Below are positions 31,013-42,400 of a stretch of DNA of 64,000 bases, piece after piece. Location: positions 854,501-918,500 of the forward strand of contig CALYLW010000130.1 of NCBI GenBank assembly GCA_944989445.1, in the 5' to 3' direction. The position numbers and the translations under genes were made by a program. The DNA is from Ampullaceana balthica (taxonomy: Eukaryota; Mollusca; Gastropoda; Lymnaeidae). How positions within the stretch are numbered: the stretch's first letter is position 1; every line of letters begins with the position of its first letter. The notes below the pieces were generated by a model. The model ran no database searches and was not told where the DNA came from. It saw only the letters and a program-made list of their open reading frames with translations.

Positions 31013-32560
31013 TACAGTGGCGTGGCCAAGGGGGTGCGGTGGATGCGGTCCGCCGCGGGCGGCACACATTAAGGGGCGGCATTTGTGGACAATTTAAAAG
31101 TACAACCATCTCCGACAGCTGCCCTTTTTCTTTTGAAGGGGGAAAACCAAGGTGAAACAAAAATAATCGTAATTTCTAGTCTTAATTAACGTATTCGCAT
31201 AACATTTTTTAGATTACAAAGTGGATGTTATAACTAACGCTAAACCGTTCAAAAATTTATAATCGCTAAAAACAGGTATCGATTTGTTTGGAAAATAAGC
31301 TTGTACGTCACAGATGACGCTTTTATAAGAAAACTACACAAAAAAACACATCACCTCTGGGCCGAATATGTGCTATTAATATCGCCACTACGGTTTTTGC
31401 TTAGAATTTCGACATTCGCATAATGATGCGTGAATAAGTACCTACAAGGCAAGGTAGTTCAAATATTGTGTTTAACTTGCTAGTAGTACATTGTAATTTA
31501 TATTACTGTTTCAGTTTTCAGAAAATTATTGTAAGGAAAGTTATTAAAAATTATTATTTTTTGCTTTTAATATTTATACATAAAAGTATAATTTGTGTTT
31601 TTCATTAAAATACGGTTATTCTATAACAATGTTACAACTATTCAATAAAAGTAATGTGTAAATAATTTGAATTCGTTTATTTTATGAAAAATTATTAATT
31701 TTTATGGCAATAAAGTGAAAATATTCAAATTTATCCGTTAATAAACACCACAATAGGCATAAATAATTTCGAAAAAGACATACTTTAAAAATTTCAAGTG
31801 CCTTTTCCGAAGAAGTAACTAGTAAAACGAGATCAGATGCTGGAATTTAACTTGATCCAATGCAATATTTTTCTTTTCTATGTTATCTCAATTTATGGGA
31901 ACCCGTCATTTTTTAAAAAGTAATGCAAACCCATTCTTTGGAACAAAGAGATGTGCTAATATATAAAGCTGTTATATCAGCCAAGCAATTTGTAGAGATA
32001 TCAACTGAATGCCGAGTTAGAAGGAGAAAAATTATGATTGGGAAAATTCAGAAGACGTGGTTCTATCTTTAGAACAAGAAGTACAACCAGAAATGTTTTT
32101 ATCCATGGATGGAATTATAAAGAACGCTTTGATGAGTTGCATGTCCTTGCAAAAAATATTCGTATATAATACGTTGTAACCTACTAAATGAAGCATTTGA
32201 ACATCAAATAAATTACGTTACTGACATTGATAAAGAACAGTTAAATATTGAAAGATAAGGATCCAGGTTTTTATGGCTGTACCTACACTACAAGAAGAGG
32301 CATTATGTTAGAAAAACGGGGTAAAAAGTCCTCTTGATCTATTAAAATTTATTTAACAGTATAGATTGGAAAATTCTGTACCCAACATCGAAATTTTGCG
32401 ATGAATTTTTTCAACTATTGCAATCAGTGTCGCTAGTTGTGAAAGGAGCTTCTCCAAACAGAAGTTGATAAAAAATATCTTCGTTGCACAATGATAGATT
32501 TAAGACAACAAAATCTTGCAATCTTGTCCATAGAACACGATATTACAAATAATTAAAATC
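31013..32560 (+). pseudogene. hAT element relic with transposase C-terminus
   Basis: CAGTGGCGTGGCCAAGG at 31013 looks like a hAT terminus. At about 32415-32540 the decayed plus-strand translation includes SVASCERSFSKQKLIKN and then, after a frameshift, LRQQNLAILSIEHDI. This is the dimerisation signature of hAT (ZMYM1/DUF4371-like) transposases. Upstream pieces at 31985-32300 look like more of the same gene. Many stops; inactive. Confidence 0.7.
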
Positions 32561-33378
32561 TTGATAGAATAATACACAATTTTTCTATTATGAAAGTTAG
32601 GAAAGTAAATGTATAAATATGTTTACATACTAATGTATACAATTTCTTTTTTTTTATGTAAAAAAAATTTATTTATTTATAAATACAAAATAAAAGAATA
32701 GTAATTGGTAATGTTTTTTGGCTGTAAATTTGGAATATGTTTTGTCTCATTGTGTGTGTGTGTGGGGGGGGGGTGGGTGGGTGACCTGCGACCTCAGTAA
32801 CTTTCTTGTGGCCTTTAAAAAAAGTATCGTTCGTGTATTTTTATAGGTGTATCATCTTATGCGGCCTATTTTATTACTGCTTACATAAACATTGCATGCA
32901 ATGGTAAACATGTCCCCACCTTTACTTCGTTTCAATTGCAATTATTTATTCGTGTTTCTTAATTTATAAAAACCATCATATAATTGACTAAGTGCCGTCC
33001 ATAAATGACGTCACGCGATTCTGGCTGATCCTTCACCTGGTCCAACAACTTTATTATACAATATAATAAGTTTGGGGGCCTTTAATTTAGCTTTTAATCA
33101 TTGGGGGCCCCTGGCTTTAGTCCAATCAGCCCTCCCCCTTTTAATCCGCCATTGCTTGTGCAGGATAAACTAACCCAATAATTTCGACTCTTAAATGAGA
33201 AAACATCACATTTATGCCCCTTCCCGAAATCTTCCAACCCCTCCTTTATGAGAGTTACTCCACTTGAGAGACGAATAGATCATAGTAAATATTGGTTTAT
33301 TTCGGTAATCAAAAGTCTGGCACACAGAAAAACAGACAAATATATAGATCGAGAAACATAAAATACCAGATTTAAAGA
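32561..33378. other. No gene seen; one MITE end at 32993-33027
   Basis: GTGCCGTCCATAAATGACGT matches one terminus of the 885-1306 MITE family. The other end is missing and the sequence continues into element debris (TTTGGGGGCCTTT). Confidence 0.5.
33296..33301 (-). terminator. Polyadenylation signal of the nicotinamidase gene
   Basis: AATAAA on the minus strand, about 80 nt after the proposed stop at 33379-33381. Confidence 0.65.
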
Positions 33379-33480
33379 CTACAAGTATAACCGTACAAGA
33401 GAAAATAAGAAAAGCCATGACATCAGAGCGGCCAGTCTTGTTCCTGTGATTGTAGCTCTCGATGCCGTATTCGATATGCC
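33379..33480 (-). CDS. Nicotinamidase, last coding exon with GPI-like tail
   Basis: Acceptor TTTTTCAG at 33481; read in phase 0 from donor 35018 it gives GISNTASRATITGTR then LAALMSWLFLFSLVRLYL and TAG. Small residues followed by a C-terminal hydrophobic stretch resemble a GPI-anchor signal. A stop and AATAAA follow in sensible order. If exon E instead ends at 35050, the frame reads GHIEYGIESYNHRNKTGRSD and then a longer hydrophobic tail whose stop lies beyond the poly(A) signal, which is less likely. Confidence 0.55.
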   Translation of the reverse strand, partial: GISNTASRATITGTRLAALMSWLFLFSLVRLYL

Positions 33481-36400
33481 CTGAAAAATTAAAAAAAGTT
33501 ACATTCAGGCCTTCATCCAATATAGAGTTTAGCTTGGACTAACCTACAAAGGCCATTTTGGTCATTTATTTCAGTAACCATAAAAAGGGCATTAACGTCA
33601 TTAACCTTACAAAGGCCATTTACTTCAGTAACCTTTTATTGTTACTAAATTTAGAGTTAAGATTAATCTTTAATTACTAAACATTCCCAGATAATTCATT
33701 CGTCTTACCTTGCCGGTTAGAATATTCTCAACAGAATGAGACGTTATCAGCTCTACTCCTGCGTGTGATGAAGTTATGATAATCTCATTATCATTTATGA
33801 CAATCTCATTATCATTTATGAAAATATCATTATTAATTTAAGACAATCTAATGATCATTTATGATAATCTCATTACTCATTTATGACAATCTCATTATCA
33901 TTTATGATAATCTCATTATTCATTTATGATAATCTCATTATTCATTTATGACAATTTCATGATCATTTATGACAATACCATTATCATTTATGACAATCTC
34001 ATTATACATTTATGACAATCTCATGATCATTTATGATAATCTCAAGATCATTTATGATAATCTAATTATCATTTATGACAATACCATTATCATTTATGAC
34101 AATCTCATTATTCATTTATGACAATCTCATGATCATTTATGACAATCTCATTATTATTTATGACAGTCTCATTATTCATTTATGACAATCTCGTGATAAT
34201 TTATGACAATATCATTATCATTTATGACAATCTCATTATTCATTTATGACAATCTCATTATCATTTATTAAAATCTCATTATCATTTATGGCAATCGCAT
34301 TATCATTTATGTTAGAAATCCTAGTTTTAACAATTCTTAAAGCACCTATTTTTAATTTAATTTAATCAAATTAGTATAAAATCAGATTTCTCAAAGTTAC
34401 AAGTAAAAGTAAATTTATTTTTAGCCCTGAAGATAACTTAGCTTATTGAGGTCCTTAAGGTTGGTCCACACCTCTCAAATGCTCGCGAGCATTTAATCAA
34501 ACATCACACGAAAGCACTATAAAATACGCCAAAATTGGCGTATTTTATAGTGCTTTCGTGTGATGTTTGATTAAATGCTCGCGAGCATTTGAGAGGTGTG
34601 GACCAACCTTTAATCAAGCGCTTTAGGGGCCTTTTTTGTCTCTGTAAATTGAAATACGGATGTATATAATCTTTGGTGTGGAGAATATGTTCCAATAATA
34701 ACACATTTCAGGGCTGTGAAAATTAAAAGCGTTAGCGGTGTAACACAAAAGGGCGGGAAGGGGATGGCTGTGCCAAGAAATGGTACTCTCATACAGAGTT
34801 ACAGGCTATAGATGTGAATCTCTAACATCTTGGCCGCCATTGGTTGATGTGGAAGTTGTAGTTAGACAACACTTGTGATGCGTAAAATAAATAGTTTTCG
34901 TACCAAATACGTCCGTCGACCCTCCTTTATATTGAGAAACGGCATTTTAGGAAAATTGTGGCACATTGTGTGGAACAGGGGAGGTAAAAATTGTATCCAG
35001 TCTTCACTGACACTTACCCTTGTCCCGCCCCACCCTCCATTTGATTTACCTGCCGCATCCATTTCCCCCAGGGCCTGCTCCTCTGTGTCCTTAGCAACGG
35101 CCATGGTTGCATCAACGACAGTGTAAGTCTTGTAGCCTGGCAACCAAACATAAACAGTGAGACCTGTTGCCATGGCGACAAGTGTGAGCATAGATGCATG
35201 TGTTCTTCAGATTGTGTCAAGTGATACATAGGTGTATGTGTATTTAAGATGGTTGTCTTAGAGGCGCTTGTCGTAGTATTAAATTTTGTTTTGACTTAGG
35301 ATTTGAAGAATTTTTTTCTATACCTGGCATGAACAAAAGTTACGCCACTGGTTGAGCACCCAGTGCTATGTGTTGTACTCACCCAATTGTTTAGCATCCA
35401 GTGCTATGTGCTGTACTCACCCAATTGTTTAGCATCCAGTGCTATTGTTGTACTCACCCAATTGTTTAGCATCCAGTGCTATTGTTGTACTCATCCAATT
35501 GTTTAGCATCCAGTGCTATTGTTGTACTCACCCAATTGTTTAGCATCCAGTGCTATTGTTGTACTCACCCAATTGTTTAGCATCCAGTGCTATTGCTGTA
35601 CTCACCCAATTGTTTAGCATCCAGTGCTATTGCTGTATTCACCCAATTGTTTAGCATCCAGTGCTATTGCTGTACTCACCCAATTGTTTAGCATCCAGTG
35701 CTGTGTGCTATACTCAACAAATCGTTTAGCACCCAGTACTATGTGCTGTACTCACCCGATTGCTTAGCAACCAGTGCTGTGTGCTGTACTCACCCAACTG
35801 TTTAGCACCCAGTGCTATGTCCTGTACTCACCCAATTGTTTAGCATCCAGTGCTGTGAACTTCACACAAAAGTCAAGTGCTAGACCCATCACAAACACAG
35901 TGTTTATTCCATTGGATTTCAAAATGGCGTCCAACTCTGTCTTGGAAAAGCGACCGTTGTCGTAAAATGCCGAGTAGGAGTCGATCTGTGAACATATGAA
36001 ATAACATAATACAATTTTTTCAGTTTGACAGATGACATGTGTCACTAACAACGATATGGGACAATGTGTTGGTTTTACGAATGACATGTGTCACCAAAAA
36101 TGCCATGTGACAAGTTCTCGGTTTGACAGATTACATGTGTCACTAACACCTTCATGATATGGATTCTTCGGTTAATGTCAACACTGAAATGAAAACAAAA
36201 ATACCAGAGAAGGTTTGCTAACTGTGTTTTATATTATACCTCGTTTTGAAACGATGCGCTATTGAATTATGGCTCCACTGATTGTGTTTATTGACACACT
36301 ATTTATAACTTCTTTGGGCAGTCGACTCATGAAAAAGCAAACCCATATGAAGATTTTTAAGCTCTAGTAAGGTGAACACCATGGAAAATAACGTCATATC

Positions 36401-39400
36401 GTATCTTATCCAAGAACGTTCGATTAGCTGGAGGTGGCGTCTGCTATCAGATGGTCGCTAGCGGGTGAAGCCAGTGGGCAGAGAGTGGGGGGAGCCTATC
36501 GCCATATTGTTGGACTCAAAACATTCCAGCAGCTTTCATTACCATACCAGCTTTCATTACCATACCAGCTTTCATTACCATACCAGCTTTCATTACCATA
36601 CCAGCTTTCATTACCATACCAGCTTTCATTACCATACCAGCTTTCATTACCATACCAGCTTTCATTACCATACCAGCTTTCATTACCATACCAGCTTTCA
36701 TTACCATACCAGCTTTCATTACCATACCAGCTTTCATTGCCATACCAGCTTTCATTGCCATACCAGCTTTCATTGTCATACCAGCTTTCATTGCCATACC
36801 AGCTTTCATTACCATACCAGCTTTCATTGCCATACCAGCTTTCATTACCATACCAGCTTTCATTACCATACCAGCTTTCATTACCATACCAGCGTTCATT
36901 ACCATACCAGCTTTCATTACCATACCAGCTTTCATTACCATACCAGCTTTCATTACCATACCAGCTTTCATTACCATACCAGCTTTCATTACCATACCAG
37001 CTTTCATTACCATACCAGCTTTCATTACCATACCAGCTTTCATTACCATACCAGCTTTCATTACCATACCAGCTTTCATTACCATACCAGCTTTCATTAC
37101 CATACCAGCTTTCATTACCATACCAGCTTTCATTACCATACCAGCTTTCATTACCATACCAGCTTTCATTACCATACCAGCTTTCATTACCATACCAGCT
37201 TTCATTACCATACCAGCTTTCATTACCATACCAGCTTTCATTACCATACCAGCTTTCATTACCATACCAGCTTTCATTACCATACCATGCAGCTTTCACT
37301 TTCATTACCATACCAGCTTTCATTACCATACCAGCTTTCATTACCATACCAGCTTTCATTACCATACCAGCTTTCATTACCATACCAGCTTTCATTACAA
37401 TACCAGCTTTCATTACCATACCAGCTTTCATTACCATACCAGCTTTCATTACCATACCAGCTTTCATTACCATACCAGCTTTCATTACCATACCAGCTTT
37501 CATTACCATACCAGCTTTCATTACCATACCAGCTTTCATTACCATACCAGCTTTCATTACCATACCAGCTTTCATTACCATACCAGCTTTCATTACCATA
37601 CCAGCTTTCATTACCATACCAGCTTTCATTACCATACGAGCTTTCTCGTTCTGATAACGACTCCAATAGCTTCGTATTTTGTCTAGTTCATTTCTGGTGG
37701 TCTAGATATTCTAATGGGTCAATTACAAAAGAGCTGTAATGTATGTAAGGTTATTTATTCGGTCAGCTGATCGGGGGCTACAAAGCCTGGTCTTATATTA
37801 ATAATACTCTAACTATATCGAAATGAAGTTCTACTACTATACATAATTATAAAGAACGTACAAACAGGTCAACACATTTATTAAGATTACAGGGGTCAGC
37901 GGAGGACTTTCTTAGTGTATGATTTATATTGTGGCTTTGCGTGGACTCGATCCCACGCCCCTCAGCTTTGTGAGGCGAGCGCACTAATGACTTCGATATC
38001 CAGCAGCTTTATCTTATGTAGTTAAGTAAGATCTATACTTTTAACTTTAGAACTTAATATTTTTTTCTCGTATTGAAATTGTTTTGCTATATTTTGCATG
38101 GATTTGCATGGATTTGAACGATTTCATGATCAACGCTTATTAATTTGTTTATTTTGTTCTATATTAATAATTTAATGTATTACTTAATTTGTAACTTAAC
38201 TTATTTTGTATAGTATAATTATAATATTCACAATAGACAGTTTTAAAATTATAAGAATAAATAAGATATAAATATAACATGTGAGACAAACAAAAATTTT
38301 ATTTTTAAGTTCGCAAATCAACTCACAATTGCAACTGCCATTTAAAGTTCAATGGGGGAAAACAAAGAACATAAAATAATAAAAAGATATAACTTATATC
38401 ATATATTTAAAATGTTTAAATGTAAATACTGAATTGAAAATATTGAATGATTGACTACTGGCAACCTGCTAGTCCAGGGGTCTCCAAACTTTTCTGCCGG
38501 TGGGCCACATTAACTGTCAAACAGCAGTTTGGGGGCCAACTACACACAGTTTTTGGGTAAATTATAGGATAAAAATAGTATCTTTTGGAGATTAAAAGGT
38601 CTCCAGGGGCCAGATGAGAGGGCCTCGCGGGCCGCATTTGGCCCGCGGGCCGTAGTTTGGAGACCCCTGTGCTAGTCAATGAAAAAAAAAGTTGAAAATG
38701 AAAGCCAAGACTGAGCCTGTCCCAGTTACCAAGGCTCCCGTTCAAAATATTACAATAATATAACATACACACTACACAGCTTCCAATGTTTTGAGTCGCT
38801 CAAGATGGCTGCTGCGGGTGGGTCTGGCTTCAGCCTAGTGACGTCACGCCACCTCCAGCTAATCAAACCTCCTTGATCTTATCTATACAGACGCTCCTTC
38901 TATACAGAAGATTATTGCATCCACACACCATGCCGGTCTGTTGGCAAGTGACGCAGCGTTCACAGGTCACTGCTATGAGGATCAACGCTATTCCCAGCCG
39001 TCTTTGTTTCCCTATTTAGTGTCTGGTACCCATACCGAGCTGGGTGGACTCAGGGACACCCCTGGCCCCGGAAACAAATCCCTGTCTTCAGGGAGATTCA
39101 AACCAGTGAACCATGGTACGCCAGCCGAGCGCGTTTGCCACTCGAACATCGTGCACGTTCACTGAGAGCATCATCTAGGTGAGATCTCATCCTATTGGAG
39201 ATTACACAACAACGGGACGCTGCAATCTAAAAGAGACTTGCCAGTCTTTTTCAAATTTTAATTGACCATGATTATTGATTACTGATGATTATTTTTTAAT
39301 ACTGATGATGATTATTGATTACTGATGATGATTATTAGATCCTCATACCTGGCATTTAGTTCCCTTCTTGATGATGACGTCCCTGGGTCTAACGATCAGG

Positions 39401-42400
39401 TCCTTAGAGATACTGGAGGACGTGGGGCCGGAAGTGACGCCTTCGATACAGTGGTCCGGCCACAGCATCTGCTGGAGTGGCCTCGTATCACCTTCTGCCG
39501 GACAGGTCAGCACCCCGGGCACAGTGGTCTGGTTGGAGGCGTTGGAACAAAGTGTTCCTAGGACCATCGTGGGGGTGGGATGAGGGGGTAGACGAACAAA
39601 GAGCAAAGTACATGTAGTAATAATACATAGACAATTAATCCTAACTTGGAAATAAAAAAACAAACAGTGCCCTATGCGGAACGGATTGCATGGGGCCCAG
39701 TCTAGGCATGGATAAGGATAATAAGTTAAAATTTACACCTAGAATTAGCACGGGGCCTACTGCGGCCGCATGGGTATCAGTGGCCTAAGGCCGGGCTTGA
39801 ACAAAAAAATAATCTAATACAACCCTCAGATAAATATAGGGAAAAAAACAACTCTTTTCTTATTCCGTAAGCAAGAACAAAACATAATAAATTCTTGTTC
39901 TTCCCATCCGCTTTTCGGACATTTAAAACTCTAATAAAAAGACAAAATAAGACAAAAACCATAGATAGGCGTAGGACGCAATAATCTTCTGTATAGAAGG
40001 AGCGTATGTAACAAATATGATAACAAGATAAAGAATCTCCATCAATGACTTTTTTAGTTTGATGTAAAACTGTTTGGTAACCATCATCATGGCTGCCGTT
40101 ATTTTGAGGATTGGAATGAAAGTTGTAAACTGAGGCATTAAAATAAAAAAAAATAAAAATAATAAATAATAAAAACCCTCGAAGTGACCTTGAACTCCCG
40201 AGGTTATGGTGTTTAAATGATCTGCTTTAGATTTTCACGGGCTCAGATGTCTGACCATTATTTACCTGTTGTTTACTTCTGCTGCAATCATTTGTCTTTC
40301 AAATCAAACAACTTCATAGTTTAGAACAGTTTCTATCAAATTTTTGTTTTTAATATCCACAAAACTCTTTTTTCCTTATCTTATCTTATCTGTTACTAAC
40401 GCTCCATCTATACAGAATATTATTGCGTCCTACGCTTATCTATGGTTTGTGTTTAGTCCTGCATTTTTATTAGAGATTTAAATGTTTTTAAAGTGTTGGT
40501 TTTCCTGGTTTCTTCAGGCAACCCATTCCACGCCCGAATTCCGGACGGGAAGAACGAAAACTTGTATGTGTTTGTTCTTGTATACGGAATAAGAAAGGTG
40601 TTTTTATCCGTATGTCTATCTGAGGGTTGTATTAAGTTATCTTTGTGTTGTATTTCTAAATTAGAATTAATTGCTTTATGTATGATTACTACTTTGCCCT
40701 TGGTTCTTCTATCCTCTAGTGTTTCAAGGTTTAATGATTTAACTAATGGTGTTATTCTTGTCATTCATGAAAATTCTCCAGTAATGGATCTGGCAGCTAT
40801 TTTTTTGAATTTGTTCTAGTTTATCAATGTTTTCTTTGGTGGATGGGTCCCATACAGAAGATGCATATTCTAGTACAGGTCTCACCAAAGTCAGGTAGCA
40901 TTTTAGTTTTATATCTCTATTACATTTGTAAAAGTTTCTTTTCATAAAGCCTAAGGTTTTGTTTGATTTTTTAATAACTTCATTGAAATGAGGATTCCAT
41001 GATAGTTTTCTTATTTATTATGACTCCTAAGTATTTTGCATCTTTAGTTTGGGTCAGTTCTTTTCCATGAATGTAATATTTTGAATTTCTTTTTTTTCTT
41101 TGTTACTCTTAACAGTAGACACTTTTCTGGGTGGAAAGACATACTCCAGTTAGTTTCCCATTTGATCAATTCATCTAAGTCTTTTTGTAAAATTTTGCTA
41201 CCTTGTTCTGATTTAATTGTTCTATAGGTTATACAATCATCAGCAAATAGCCTAACTTTTTCTGATTCATTTACCAAGCAGCCAAGTTATTTGGAGCAAC
41301 ACGTCTGTCATTATTTTCTCTTGTTCATTAAAATTTTTCTTTTCTAGACAATACAATTTAAAGCAATCGTTTTTAAGCTTAGATAGAACCCTCAGAAAGA
41401 CAATTAATTTATTTTTCTTACCGTTAGTAAAATATCGTAAAGGGACAGTTTCAAAAAGTTTCTTTCCCGGATGTGACGAAGCGAAGGACACGTGACTAGG
41501 ACAGTGCCAGTCCTGGGACAGGACCACAAGCTGAAAATGCTGACCAGAGTCTCGGCGGAGGCTGTGGACACAGAGTGAGGACATGACACAGTGGACACAT
41601 AGTGGACAGGACATGGCACTATGGACACAGAGTGGACAGGGCATGAACTGTGGACACAGAGTGGACAGGACATGACACAGGGGGGAATAGAGTGGACAGG
41701 ACATGAAACTGTGGACATGATATGACACTGTGGAGATAGAATGGAAAGGACATGACACTGGGGACAGGACATGACAATGTTGACACAGAGTGGACCAAAA
41801 GTGACACCGTGCACATAGAGTGGACAGGACATGACAGTGTGGACATAAAGTGGACAGGACATGACAGTGTGGACATAGAGTGGACAGTTCATGACAGTGT
41901 GGACATAGAGTGGACATGACATGACAGTGTGGACATAGAGTGGACATGACATGACACCGTGGACATAGAGTGGACAGGACATGACAGTGTGGACATAGAG
42001 TGGACAGGTCATGACAGTGTGGACATAGAGTGGACAGGACATGACAGTGTGGACATAGAGTGGACATGAAATGACACCGTGGACATAGAGTGGACAGGAC
42101 ATGACAGTGTGGACATAGAGTGGACATGACATGACAGTGTGGACATAGAGTGGACATGACATGACACCGTGGACATAGAGTGGACAGGACATGACAGTGT
42201 GGACATAGAGTGGACATGACTTGACACCGTGGTCATAGAGTGGACAGGACATGGCACTGGTGAAATACAGTGGATCAAGCAATATCCGGTATTTATAAGT
42301 TGTACTCTCGTCAGACGAGTAAGAAAGTCGCCAAAATAATATTTTCTCAGTTGTTTTCGATGTTTAATTTAAATATAAAATAATCCACTGACACTGACTG

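Noticed and set aside
36434..37739. Long open frames on both strands (up to about 424 codons), repeating QLSLPY, FHYHTS, MVMKAG or GNESWY
   Set aside because: They are translations of an 18-bp tandem repeat whose period is a multiple of three and lacks stops. All frames are equally open, with no splice or domain support.
41267..42282. Cys/His-rich frames CPHCHVLSTL resembling zinc fingers
   Set aside because: Product of the 30-bp array next to nicotinamidase exon B. Only the last part, in another frame, is real coding sequence (exon B).
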